A DNA stretch of 64,000 nt from Gremmenia infestans (Eukaryota > Ascomycota > Leotiomycetes > Helotiales > Hamatocanthoscyphaceae): positions 558,001 through 622,000 of the forward strand of contig JAFEVB010000015.1 in assembly GCA_032629725.1 (NCBI GenBank), read 5' to 3'. The notes below the pieces were generated by a model. That model was not told the origin of the DNA. It saw nothing but the letters and a program-made list of their open reading frames with translations, and ran no database searches. Below, one piece after another: positions 12,955-24,421 of the stretch; positions within the stretch are counted from its first letter, which is position 1, and the number at the start of each line of letters is the position of its first letter. Position numbers and translations under genes: made by a program.

Positions 12955-13766
12955 ATGATCATCTACAAAGTCAGTCAAGATTGTTAACACCAAGTCCTCT
13001 GTTCCCCTCCCTCATTCCCTCCCCTCCCCAGACAACCCCGCTGCTCAAGGCCGGACACCGATTTGTGGGGCTAAACTGAACCGTGAGCGAACATGCGCTG
13101 ACATCTTTGGTACTGCAGGATATCCTCTCCGGTGACGAGATCATTTCCGACTCTTACGATTTGAAGGAGGTGGATGGCACCGTCTACGAGTGTGATTGCC
13201 AAATGATCACCCTTGGCGCCGTCCAAGTCAGTACGTGCAACCCGAGCATCCAATCCTGCCACTACACCACTAATGCGCAGTACAGACACTGGAGCCAACG
13301 CCTCTGCTGAGGAAGCCGATGAGGATGTCGAGGATGGCGCTCAACAGGTCAATAACGTCGTCAACTCATTCCGTCTAACGCAAAGCTCCTTCGACAAGAA
13401 GTCGTACCTCAGCCATCTCAAGAGTACGTTCAAATATCTACACGCCCTTTAGGTCTAGTCTAATTGGACTACAGCATACATGAAGAAGGTCAAGGAGGCT
13501 TTGAAGGCAAAGGGAGCTGATGAGGCTACCGTTACTGCCTTCGAGAAGGGTGCTGCTGCATATGCCAAGAAGATTGTTGCCAACTTCAAGGACTACGACT
13601 TCTACATTGGCGAATCTATGGACCCCGACGGAATGTAAGTTTTTTTCGTTTTTTAATGGAGTGCTATGCTAAGACATATAGGGTCGTGCTCATGAACTAC
13701 CGCGAGGATGGAACCACCCCTTTCGTCACCGTCTGGAAGCATGGTCTGACTGAGATGAAGGTTTAG
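12955..13766 (+). CDS. TMA19: Translationally controlled tumour protein homolog
   Basis: Predicted 169-residue cytosolic, ribosome-associated TCTP (yeast Tma19). Five exons: 12955-12969, 13119-13230, 13286-13423, 13475-13634 and 13682-13766 (510 nt, in frame). The first exon is only MIIYK, followed by [11 protein letters not shown], then the acidic loop region [30 protein letters not shown], the helical hairpin [15 protein letters not shown] and the C-terminal [12 protein letters not shown]. Length and order match fungal TCTPs throughout. The first donor is GTCAGT and the second acceptor was set to the CAG at 13285, giving VNTGANAS as in homologs. Five exons for so short a protein is normal in this family. 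Confidence 0.95.
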
Positions 13767-14123
13767 ACGAACGGATCATTTGTTGCGCGTGGAATTTTTG
13801 CTCTTGATGCATTGCCAAGAGATTAGTAAAGCATTCCTTGCGAGTTTCCCTCCATCATTAGCGATATCGATCCTTCCCGAATCAGAAGTCCATTCCCCCA
13901 TCCTTCCATCATTATGTGAACTTTGTCCTCTTTTGTCGTTATGTGGGAAATCGAGGTGTGCAAATGGATCAAGGCTTCAAGTCGAAGCTTGGAGAGAGTT
14001 TACCTCGCTTCATTAATACGTTCTTCCTTGTTTTTCCATGTGCACTATCGACCCATCTGACGCAAATATCCCCCGGAAACCGAAAGTGAACATAATCTAC
14101 CACGAATCATAAGTTAACCCCAC
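13767..14123. other. Convergent 3' intergenic region
   Basis: About 360 bp between the TCTP stop and the stop of the first BTB gene on the other strand. It should contain both 3' UTRs. A TTAGTAAAG stretch follows the TCTP stop, but no clear AATAAA was noted. Confidence 0.4.
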
Positions 14124-14901
14124 TCAAGTAAATTTCTCCAACCGCGTGATTGGATCAATCCACTTCTGGTGTGGCTTCAGTGAAGTGCAGATTTGTGCAA
14201 GCAAGTCAGCCGCAAATCCTGGAACTTCTGCAATTGGAAATCTGAAGCAGACGATACATTCCTTGATGCCATGAGCTGACAAAGCGCCCTGTGTGACTAG
14301 GGCTCTCAGCGGGCTTCCTGTCGCAGCAATTCTGTAGACGGTTCTGATATCATATGGGGTAATGGTGGTGGATCGTGGTTTAACTACAGGTTTAAGAACT
14401 TTCCGGTTTTGAGCCGTGCAGGATTCCAAAATAGCCTTCTTGAGAGGCTCATAGACCGTCTCGCAAGTAGCAGTGCCTAGACCGTACTTGTCTGCATACT
14501 CTAGAAATTCAATACACCTCTTGATGGCCTCGCCGTTTGTCTCTTGAACCTGCAGACTCCCCGCAATCCTACCTCTGAGCATGAACTCCAGCAGGACCTC
14601 GAAATCATCGACCTTGTCTTCCGGGAGATTTAACTTCTGGCTCTTTCCCTCGATGGGCTTGCCGTTGAAACAGCGATCGAAGTAGGTGGAGTAGTGGCAG
14701 AGGAGCAGTTTTGGGAGCGAGTAGTACTTCCTTTGCGCACCAACGTAGACATCAACTTTGGGGCCGGAGATCAGCCTGAGTTTGTTAGTGAGCTGTAGGA
14801 TGATAACCTCTTATTCGTAGTACGTGTTTTGGACGAGAGGTGACAACTTACTGGAGGAACTCCATGGGAGATGGTTTCTTGGGCGTTGCTTGGGGCGGCA
14901 T
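14124..14901 (-). CDS. BTB/POZ domain protein 1
   Basis: Predicted 233-residue protein in two exons, 14901-14852 and 14775-14124, with a 76-nt intron (GTAAGT..CTCAG). After a short MPPQATPKKPSP leader comes a BTB/POZ-like fold: ISGPKVDVYVGAQRKYYS, LPKLLLCHYSTYFDRCFNG, then LNLPEDKVDDFEVLLEFMLRG. The remainder is helical and lacks Kelch, BACK or zinc-finger motifs. Small BTB-only proteins of this kind form large, poorly characterised families in filamentous ascomycetes. A role in protein-protein interaction, perhaps as a cullin-3 adaptor, is an inference from the domain. A second BTB gene lies immediately upstream on the same strand. Confidence 0.8.
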
Positions 14902-15808
14902 TGTGGACTTTTGGCTGCACGGCGCGAACTTCGGGGAGTGTGATGTCGAGGTCGATAACTTCAGAAAGAGCTGCTCAAGTGGCCCCTGCTGGTGGGTGAA
15001 TTTGTATTGAAAGATGAGTTGTATGAAGACGATGAGCTCAAGCACGCGAGGCTGAAGCTGATCGACTGTTTAAAAGTTGCGTTGTATGTCAAGACATCTT
15101 GCATTTGGGCTTGAAATGTGCTTAGATCGAAAGGAAGATGTGGAAGATGAGAAAAGGCGAATGGCGTTTGTGGCAAGGAACTACGGTGAGCCTTGCTTCA
15201 TAAACTTGGTATGCTGCAACATATATGTAGATTTTGATTATGGGCGAGAAGTAGGTGGTCGTTCCGGGATGTTTCTTGTTTTGCTAGAGTAGGACCCAAA
15301 AGTCAAGTACAAGAGTCTGATCCTCGAAGCTGGCTCCAATTCTTAGGAAAGGAAGCACCAGAGGAGTACTCAGAGAGGCATTAGGATGGTGCACATACAC
15401 ACAGCAATGCTTATATTTATTTGAAAAGAAAGTTACCACTTGAATGTGCCACAAACAGGGAAAATTGGAGTCCGTCGTCACCTATGGTACGCTTGGTATC
15501 GACCACAACTGTGTCAAGGAGTAATAAACCTTCACACTCACGAAAAAGCATTAAATTGCGCTGAACTATCCTTACAGTCTGAATCCCCAACCCTCTCCGT
15601 ATACCATTCATGGTGACTTGTTCATAAAAGTATGTCCCATAATACCCTGCCCCTTTCACACTTCTAAGATAGACAGCGATCGATAGATTTCGCTGCCCGT
15701 TTGCTTATGCCTTGCAGTCAAATCACCATTCCCTGAAATTCAGTCTCCATCTCACACAACGACCCAAGTCTACAAAGAGGAATTCAACCATGGCTTGAGA
15801 CTCCCCGA
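14902..15808. other. Intergenic between the two BTB genes
   Basis: About 900 bp with no convincing gene. Several short frames exist on both strands, with no motif. It must hold the promoter of BTB gene 1 and the 3' flank of BTB gene 2. Confidence 0.45.
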
Positions 15809-15886
15809 TTAGTCGATCTCCATAATGTAGTAATTCTTGGCCTTGAGACTTTCGGGAGCAATATCGGACTTTGAAAGAAGCTTCTT

Positions 15887-16831
15887 CTACGAAAGAACAA
15901 GGTCTACCAACATCTCATTCGGGAAATCTTGTACTTTGCTGTTCAATGCTTTAGCGAGAGCTGTATATGGTGCTCTGTGAGTAAGTTGGTCGATGAGAAG
16001 CTGTCGTAGAGGGCTCCCAGCCTTGGTTTCTTTGTAAACGTAGGAAATCTCGGCGGTGCTGCCGTTATAGCCAAACCAGTCTTTCTCGCAAAGACCTTGA
16101 TGAAAAGAATGGGAAGTTAGCTTTGATGTTGCTTCAAATAATGTTGTGCGGGCGTTGGGGGTAGCGATAGATGAGCCGAGGGATCGTCATGAGGCTCGTG
16201 GAGATCTACTTGTGGTAGAGCCACTTGAAACAAACTGAGACAGGAAATAGATGAATACCAAGTATCTTACCTTCAATGGCGGCATTTTGAAGACCGAACG
16301 AAAGAACCTTGTCACCAAGGATCCAGAGCGTAACTAGCAGGTGGGCTTGCGGGAGCTCGCCTCTGTTATCTCTAATGGACTGGCGATAGAGCCAACGGAC
16401 GAAGAGACCGAAGGCCTCAGGCGTAGTGTCTTCAAAGTCCACTATACAATGTTAGTTTAAAGTGCCGAGATGTTTACTTTTAGCTCGAGGATATACCTGT
16501 CTGACTTTCATCCTCCACGAAGAGATCGTCGTCCAATTTATCAAACGCCAAGGCAAAATATGGCGAGTAGTAGCAGATGAACTTCTTGTATACGGGGAAA
16601 TTTTCCTTGCGCTCGCCCTTTCCGACGACTACTGTGATGACTTCATTCTGTGGGCTCCTGGGATTTGTTAGAGGGTGATGAGGCGCAGAATATGTGAGAC
16701 AATACTGACGATAGGTCTGGCACCTCTGCTGTCCCGTCTTGCTGGTATTTTGTAGGGTTCTGGCGTACTTTGAATCTTTTGGAAGGGCGACCGTCCATTA
16801 TAGGGGCTGAATGGCTCCTCTGTCCTGCCAT
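15887..16831 (-). CDS. BTB/POZ domain protein 2 (in-frame TAG near C-terminus)
   Basis: Predicted 220-residue protein in four exons: 16831-16710, 16657-16497, 16441-16271 and 16095-15887. The BTB region reads NEVITVVVGKGERKENFPVY, KKFICYYSPYFALAFD, then VDFEDTTPEAFGLFVRWLY. The first 50 residues are basic (GRPSKRFKVRQ). The last exon ends DLVLS then TAG at 15889-15887, but the frame stays open for 25 more codons that look like family sequence (KKLLSKSDIAPESLKAK, NYYIMEID) to a TAA at 15811-15809. The third intron is 175 nt with an AGCTAAC-like branch site. The protein may therefore be truncated, or TAG may be a recent mutation. It sits upstream of a second BTB gene on the same strand. Function unknown beyond protein interaction. 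Confidence 0.7.
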
Positions 16832-17410
16832 TGTAGTCTGAATGAGGGTAGATCGAGAATGATGTGGATGCTGTGACGCACGCTGAAGGATGCACGGGAT
16901 TCGAAAGTGAATATGGAATTGCAGGACGGATTGAGTCGAGAGTTTCTGGAATAGACCTGGAAAAGGAAGGAAGAAGAGGAAGAGGAAGGTAAGGAGATGA
17001 TGGTGTGCAAAAATGGAGAGGGAGCTGAAGTCCCCACCCAAGCTTTTGACGAGCAGGACTCGGTGGTGAGAGTGGTGAAGAGGTCTAAGCAAGTGCACGT
17101 ATTATCGGAAGTATTGACCTTGGCGTTGAGAGCTGCTTGCGGCGATGCATGGAAGCGAAGCAATGTGAATTGAGAATAGGGACCGAACATGACTTAACGG
17201 GTATTCACACTGCTCTGAACATTCCACAATCGACACAGAAGCTAAGGGTGATATGCACAACCGAAAGAGAATTGGTTTAAGAATTGGTTTAAGAATTGGT
17301 TTAAAAGACAAGACGTGATAGAGAGGAAGAGTGTCTTCAAGCAATCGTAGAGGACCGCTAAATAATACAAGAATACAAAAGCCAGAACATGTTTTGAGGT
17401 CCAAAAGTCA
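16832..17410. other. Intergenic with three-copy 12-bp repeat
   Basis: About 580 bp upstream of BTB gene 2 and behind the stop of the AIM3/BBC1-like gene. It contains pyrimidine-rich tracts on the minus strand, expected of a fungal promoter, and the 12-bp repeat listed separately. No gene seen. Confidence 0.5.
17269..17304. repeat. Three exact copies of a 12-bp unit
   Basis: GAATTGGTTTAA is repeated three times head to tail at 17269, 17281 and 17293. It lies in the intergenic space between the BTB gene 2 promoter and the AIM3/BBC1-like gene. Confidence 0.9.
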
Positions 17411-20145
17411 TCACCAACTAGGATCTAGCTCCCCTGCCCAGTTTATGCCAACAGCCCGGAAAATCCGCACTTCTCCCTTGACCAGCTCAGACATGTCATA
17501 TGAGCCTCGTTGGACCCTTTTTACATTACCAACATTCTGTTCAACCACATTTAACTCCCCGTTGGGACCTATTCCAACAACCACAGCTGTGTGATCAGGA
17601 GCACCCGCCCATTTCTGGCTCCCATCCTTCGCGCGGAAATGTGCCGTTGAAAGCTGTATAATATCGCCTCTCGATACACCGGCTTCAAGCACGCCACCTC
17701 TTGGATCAGGATGTGGGGAGACTGCTGGCATGAACGAGTACAGTTTGTAACCGTGTACGAGAGACTGGGAAGTCATACAGGGTTCTTGGCCGCGTGCAGA
17801 GCACTTTGCTGCGATAGCCTGAAGTCCAGCATGAGCTAGGGTCCAGCACTCGCCGTCACCTACTTGTTGGCCCATATTTGATTCGCACCAGCTTGCAAGT
17901 GCTTCGGAAAATCTGCCAAGATTAGCCATAGTTTAGGGCTGCCGTTGGATCCATACTTCTCTCGACAGTCGTTAAGCTCATGTATGCTCAGTTTACGGGG
18001 AGGGGGGAAATGCTTCTGCTGGGCGTTGACTGTCAAGCCAGGATTACTAGCATCCCATATTAGGAGTATTTTCGTCCTCGCCATCGTACTATTATCTTGT
18101 ATAACAGCGTTGAACGTATGGGTTTTCCGAACGCCATTAGAGCTCCAGCCAGAACTCGATGCGTGACTGATTTTACCATTGCGGCCGAGGCTAGGTGGAG
18201 GGAATAACGGCGGCGTTCGGGCAAACCACAACGTTTTGAGGTCAAGGTCGAGTTCCCCCGTACCATGAGGGCTAGCAGACTACAGAATTAGCGAATTCTC
18301 TCCACGATGGCAGGAAACATGGTAGTAAGGCTTTTGTCTGTGATTATACGAGAGCCACTCGACTGCCGACAATATTCAATGGCAGGAGACAAGGCGAATC
18401 ACCTGAAACGGGTGTTCCCAACCACAGCGGCGTATACTCATAGTAGCAGGGCATTCCAACAGAAGAAAAAGACACAGAGTCCCATTGACTATGCGTCTAG
18501 GAGGTCTATTATTCAGCAGCAGCATGCAAGTGACTCCTCTATGATTTGACTATGCAATCATGGCTAACTTCATATTTAGGTTATACGAAATTGAAAATCA
18601 CGATCCTAGTAGATCGATACGATTATCGGCAAGTGCCTAGGACACCGTAGTAACTATAAATCGAATGCAGCATTGGATGTAAGCACACATGATGTACTGT
18701 GGGAGGGTTTGGAAATCCGAGTAGAGCACTGCAAAAGTCATGGCAAAGGGGTTCTTGGAAACCACCCTAAGTGGTAAGAAATATAGCTTTGCTCCAAGAC
18801 TTTCTTCTGCGACAGTTGTATTAAGGAATGGAGCTCAAAGAATGCTAAAAGATGATTCTGCAGTTCAATTGGAGTAAAACTATTGATAAGGTCTACTTAC
18901 TTGAGGTTTTGGTTTACTTGACAGCGGAATAGGTGGCGGCAGTGGTTCTTTACCAGTATTCGGGCTCGTCAACTGGGCTTTTTTCGCAGGTGGAGGCGGA
19001 GGCTTCTTCTTCAACCCAGCCACCTGCGGTAAGCCATTCAAACTTGCCTTTCCCTGCGGAGAAGCAACCTCTTGCTGTGAATTCCCGTCTCCGCCATAGG
19101 CCCCAGCTTTATCCGAAATACCATACTTGGTATTGAGTTTGTTTGCCGACTGCCATCCTGATTTCACCTGCTCACCATGCCTTTCCCGGAAGTTATTTGC
19201 CGTGCTTGCTGCTGATCTGGCATCACTCAGAGAGACAGAGGAGGGATCATTTCGAAACGAAGATGCGGTTTTCAATGCAGCCTGCTTTTGGGCGAACGAG
19301 GTACCCTCGCTGGGACTTTCGGGCTGGCGTGAAGATGGGGCACGACGGGAAAAGCGGGATTGCAGCTCATTGAGCTGCGAGGTATTGGCTTCCGGGGGAT
19401 CTTTCGAGGAATTTCGCGACGAAGATGCTGCTGGAGGAGGGACTGATTCCCGTCCCTTTTGCTCTCCAATTCCGAAGCCCTGAACGGAAAGACCGGCTGC
19501 CCCTAATCTGCTCAAGGATCCCTGGTTGAGTATGCCCCTATGCGAATCTGGCTCGGATGCTGTAGTATTGTGTGTGGGAGGAGGAGATGGGGCGGGATTT
19601 GAGTTTTGTCGGGGTGGTAGTCTTGGTGGAAGACTCGGGGGCTTTGGCTTATTGATGGGTGGAGGTGGAGGACTCCGGCCATCTGCTCCATCTTTACGTC
19701 CCGGAGGAGGAGGCAGGTGAGATGTTGATAAGCCGGTAGTGTCTGCTCTGTATGGAATAGGAGGTGGTTTGGGCCTTGCTGCCTCTTCCGCCTCCCGTCG
19801 TGCTTCCTCTTCCTCTGCTTGCTGATGAGCCTGTATCTCCTCTCGTGATAACGGTGTTCCCCATCCCCTCCTATCCGGGGTGATCTGGTTTGGAAGAGCT
19901 GCCCCTCCATGATAGTTGATGTTTTTGGGAGGCGGCCCAAAGGCAGCAGGGTCTTTCAGACTCGATATTGGCATTGCAACATGGTCATTTGATTCCGAAT
20001 CTTTGCCCTTTCCCATCCATCCGTTAACGTGATTCATTCCTCTTCCTTTGAGGTCACCACCGCGCCATGATGATTCCTTCGACGTGCCATCTTTGCTACC
20101 TCCCCCTGTGATTTTATTCCTGATCCCTAGCCCCGTTATTGACAT
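17411..20145 (-). CDS. AIM3/BBC1-like cortical actin patch protein
   Basis: Predicted 689-residue protein in three exons: 20145-18901, 18279-17957 and 17912-17411. The N-terminal half is disordered and proline-rich (SPPPPPINKPKPPSLPPR, KKKPPPPPAKK) with a central conserved helix-like patch, NELQSRFSRR then AQKQAALKTASSFRNDPSSV and LSDARSAASTANNFRERHG. The C-terminal third carries a cysteine-proteinase-like fold as seen in Bbc1/Aim3: VGDGECWTLAHAGL, RGDIIQLSTAHF, DHTAVVVGI and VVEQNVG. Yeast relatives bind SH3 proteins and myosin I at endocytic actin patches; that role is inferred here. The 44-nt second intron (GTATGG..GGCAG) restores EKFSEALASWCESN. The first intron is 621 nt, far longer than others in the window, but phases agree. 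Confidence 0.8.
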
Positions 20146-21271
20146 TGTTCGTGGAACGAGGTACGATAGAATGTATCAAGGAGGGAAGCGTGACGTACTT
20201 TGGTACAAGGAAGGACAGAGTGCATGTATTTACCGTGGTCGTGAACTTAGAAGAGTTTCGCTTAGAACCAGTAACTACTAGGGTGGGCTTGCTTGGGTTG
20301 GCAGATTGGGTGAGGTGAGGTTATTTGGAAGGGATAAAATAAAGTAGACAGTACTTCATCTCTCTTTGTTAAGTAAGTAGATAGGTACTTAGGTATATGT
20401 CGAGTCTGTGAATGGGTAGGCGGGTAGTCTAGGAATGTTCCTTTGAGGGCTACGACCATGAGATATTGGCCGGACAATTTAGGAAAGTAAAAGAGCTAAA
20501 AGTATACCTAAGGTAACTTCTAAGACTTCATGACTTACTACTGATAGGACTGGCCAAGTGCAATTACAAGAAGAAGAAAAACATCCATATAGATCGAGCA
20601 GTGGGTTGTCCGTAGTAAACAGAAGTCCGATCTCAACACCACAAAAAGCAAAATACACATTTGAAGTTTGACTTAAAAAACTTAGATTTATAGAGAACAA
20701 GGAAATGACAATAGCTTATCAATTCAAGCCAGCCTAATTCAAATGCCTGGGAATAACACATTGAAATAGATGGAGGATCTATAGCTTATTCGGATTTTGA
20801 GTTGGCATATTATATAGATATGTATCTTAAGTCAACAAGCTCTTAATGCTAGGGAATATGGCTTCTCAGCGAAGAAGGTAGTTGATATTTCGAAATGTAT
20901 TTGCAGAGGTCTGAGGTTAGGCAAGAAGAGCATATAAAGGAAGCTGTTTTCCTTTCTTATATTGCAGATCGTTAGGTACCTTTTTGGTGTAAACAAATTT
21001 ATAGTTCCTTATCGTCCAAAACCAGCCCCCGCCCCGTACCTACCTTATCCGTATCAGCCACTAGCGGTACCGGAGCGGAGCTTGCTTTACTCTTTGGAAA
21101 TTCTGGGAACTTCAAATTATAAGTTCGAGGGCTAGAGATATACATCACTCACCGCCACAATCAATTGGTGGCCCAAGTTGACACTTCTGTTTGCCCAACT
21201 TGAGCATCGACATTCTTAGGTCCTGCAATTGTCAATTTCAATCGCCAGCCGAGTCGCAGATCCATCCCATC
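20146..21271. promoter_or_regulatory. Divergent intergenic region
   Basis: About 1.1 kb between the divergent starts of the AIM3/BBC1-like gene and the sideroflexin gene, so both promoters lie here. No small gene, tRNA or repeat was identified. Confidence 0.45.
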
Positions 21272-22479
21272 ATGTCGAGCTCTCTCCCGGGTAGTCGAGA
21301 GCTGCCAGCCTCTCAATATGATCTCAGCACATACTGGGGAAGAGTTCGGCATTCAGCAAATATTTCAGATCCTAGGTGAGGAGGACATATTTAATTTCTT
21401 TGGTCAAAGGTGGATGCACTTCTGTTGCGGACGTCCTCCATGATTCATACTAAGATCTGGCAGGACATTGCTAGTGAACCAGGCGGGGTTGGAACATGCG
21501 AAGACCTTGATCGCAGGATATAAGCAAGGAAAGATTGGGGAGATGAATGCGGAGTTATGGAAGGCGAAGAAGATTGTTGATTCTACATTACATCCTGGTA
21601 CGTTGGGCTGTTACGCAGAAGGTGGATTGGAACTCATGAATCTCCAGATACCGGCGAACCAGTCTTGCTACCATTCCGGATGTCATCCTTTGTGCTTTCG
21701 AACTTGGTTGTTACGGCAGGAATGCTTACACCCGGTCTTGGGGTAAGTTTGTTTCCTCTCTCTGTACCGCAGCTCCTAACTATTTGCAGACAACTGGAAC
21801 TCTCCTCTGGCAAATAACAAATCAGTCCCTAAACGTTGCAATCAACAACGCCAATGCCAACAAATCGATCCCATTATCTACCTCCAAAATTACTCAATCC
21901 TACTTCCTTGCTGTCGGTGCTTCCTGCGCTGTTGCCCTCGGTCTTAATGCACTGGTGCCTCGATTAAAACGAGTCAGTCCAGCTACAAAAACGATTCTTA
22001 CAAGACTGGTACCATTTGCTGCTGTGGCGAGCGCCGGAGCCCTCAATGTGTTCTTAATGCGCGGAGAGGAGATCAGACGGGGTATAGATGTCTACCCTGT
22101 CCTCTCAGAGTCCGACAAGGCCAAGCTCGCAGATGAGGGGAAATCAGAATCGTCCGTAGCTTCTCTGGGCAAGAGCAAGAAAGCCGCTACACTTGCTGTT
22201 TCTGAAACTGCTCTGAGCCGGGTCCTGAACAGCTCTCCCATCATGGTCATCCCGCCTCTGATACTTGTCCGCTTACAAAAGCAAGAATGGCTCAAGAGAA
22301 ATCCAAGACTTACTTTACCTGTTAATCTTGTTTTGATCCTTGGTACAAGTCTCTTTGCGTTACCATTGGCCCTTGCAGCGTTCCCTCAGAGGCAAAGTGT
22401 GGATGCGAAAAGTTTGGAGAAAGAATTTTGGGATCAAGGTGGAGAGGGTGGCAAGGTTGTCTTTAACAGAGGTATTTGA
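21272..22479 (+). CDS. Sideroflexin, mitochondrial transporter family
   Basis: Predicted inner mitochondrial membrane carrier of 340 residues in four exons: 21272-21375, 21464-21597, 21648-21742 and 21790-22479. Sideroflexins import serine (human SFXN1) and the yeast relative is Fsf1. Seen here: SQYDLSTYWGRVRH near the N-terminus, HP then DTGEPVLLPFRMSSFV (the family HPDTGE signature, split by an intron) and NQSLNVAINNANANKS. Several hydrophobic segments follow, such as SYFLAVGASCAVALGLNAL, FAAVASAGALNVFLMRGEE, and PINLVLI-like and FALPLALAAFPQ stretches. Length fits the family. All three introns keep phase and have standard donors. The substrate is inferred from the family only. Confidence 0.92.
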
Positions 22480-24019
22480 GCAATTCAGACCCTGGTAGAA
22501 AGTAAAATCCGCGGAGAGATTCTGAAGCTTCCTGGATTATGGACCAAATTGTCAAGCAGAATTCCTGCGCTGCACCCGGCCCAAGTCAACTTCACACCAT
22601 GGCAATAGGTGCAAGTACAGAGGGTACGAGGTCTTAAGCAACAACCTACATGGTTTGGGTTGTTTTGTTACATAGAAAGCAAATCTAGATGCAGCGCTTC
22701 ACAGCAGCTTACACAGGTACCTTACTTTTTCTCAAGCGTTCACCCCTGAAAGCCCTAATCACGTGTTTCGCTTGCCCTGGACGAAGCATTCCGCATAAAC
22801 GGATGTGACCACTGAGACGACCTTAAGCTTTTTGGCACAAGCAATGGGATAGCTTATCTATCTACTACGTGGGTTCGTTTCCCGAAGGTGTACAAGTACA
22901 TGTATTAATGTGTTTGATGAGACACGTTGATGAATGATCCTTGGGATCTCGTTTGTGAAATTGCCACCTTCGGCAGAAATCAAAGGATTGGATGGGGTCA
23001 TCTCCCGTGACGTGTGGTGGAAGGGAGGGAAAGGTCCGAGAATGGTTATGAGTGAAATGCAAGAGGATAATATTTGTCCACCGATTAGTTTCTATGGAAA
23101 ACTCCCATACTCACGAGTTGATCGGCTTGGACTGATGATATCCGCAACTGACCGACTCGTTTTGCTGTCGGAAGACCTCGGTGAGGTATAAAATCAGATG
23201 CTGAATCGAGACGAATTAACGAGCAGGCAACTTGGCAAGGCACAAGCACGCATACCTAAGGTACCTAGGTACATACCACCATACCATACCTACTTAATTT
23301 ACCTACCACTACGGTACCTTACTCCGTAAAAGTAGCAAGGGACGCTTGTCTATTTTGTCCAGCTGAGCTGATGACAAGGTAAGACTATTCGTGAATTTAT
23401 AACAATGGTACGTAGCATCAGCGAACAGGAGCATCATGCCGCCTGCCCCCCGAATTCGAGACAGTCAGAGAATAACTGGTGATGTTGACGTTGAAGTGGT
23501 GAAGAGAGCCAAGCCAAGGTTGTGAATGAGGGGAAGAGGGGAGTGGATATGGCGTCGTAATTTACAGGAAGCCTCTTTCTTACTGTACCAACATACCTAC
23601 TTATTACTCATTATGTGCAATTTATCCTGCCTGTGCCCATGGCAGGAGCCGTAAGAAAGAAGCAAAAGAAATTTGGCTCTATGCGTCCATTTACACACAC
23701 TCGGAAATAAAGGCAATAAATAATGATACTATAGAAAGGAATATATTGATACTTACTGTATTGATAATCCAAACCCCTCTCCCTCTGATCTGAGCCGATC
23801 ATCGATCGCCTCCACCACTTAGGAGCGGCGATAGGGAGGGTCCATCCATCCTATCCTGTCCTGGTCTGGCCGTGTCAAGCGGCGAGCCCTGCGTCGTGAA
23901 CTCCGCTTCTTACTTACCAGTAAGTGAGTGTCGCTTGCGGGAGACAGTGCAAAGCCAACTTCACTCGAAAAGTCCATCTTTACACATCTTGTCGACGGCA
24001 CTTCACCACTACTCTTTTG
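22480..24019. other. Intergenic, kinase upstream region
   Basis: About 1.5 kb after the sideroflexin stop. It contains GGTACCTAGGTAC-like palindromic and TACC-rich stretches at about 23255-23330 and no convincing gene. Its right end is the promoter and leader of the LAMMER kinase gene. Confidence 0.45.
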
Positions 24020-24421
24020 ATGCCATCCTGCTCTTCAACTTGTCACCGAGATACCCAAGAATCTTTCGCCACCAACATATCCGAGCGAAATGCTCCGAGT
24101 CTGACTGTGGGCCCGCCTCAACACCCTCTTCACGCGCCCGAAGACGACACCGAACATCACAGTATCCCTCGACAATCACAATTCACCCCATACAGCGGAC
24201 AGCATCACTTCCTCAACAGCAGATTCAATGCTGCAGAGAGATTCGCGATAATTCACAGCCGTGGTGCGGAATCCAAGACCAATTTTCGGCTCGCCTTGAG
24301 CCCTGGGCTAAGACGAGTACACCTCTCGATCAATGTCGACCCCGTCAATCTTGCCTCCCCATCATCCAAACTACGGACTATCTCACCATCAAAACTACCA
24401 ATCGAACGCCGGTTACAGTAG
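24020..24421 (+). other. Long upstream ORF overlapping the kinase start
   Basis: An ATG-initiated frame of 133 codons starts in the leader of the LAMMER kinase gene and ends 89 bp inside its coding region, in a different frame. If it lies on the mature mRNA it would capture scanning ribosomes and reduce translation from 24333. It may instead be partly removed by an unseen leader intron. The predicted peptide has no recognised motif and may be non-functional as a protein. Confidence 0.4.

Noticed and set aside
16096..16270. Possible extra small exon in the third intron of BTB gene 2
   Set aside because: An open stretch exists in frame, but there is no usable GT donor after it; one 175-nt intron is simpler.
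18307..18549. Plus-strand 80-codon frame inside the long intron of the AIM3/BBC1-like gene
   Set aside because: No recognisable motif, no clear gene signals; better explained as chance inside an intron.
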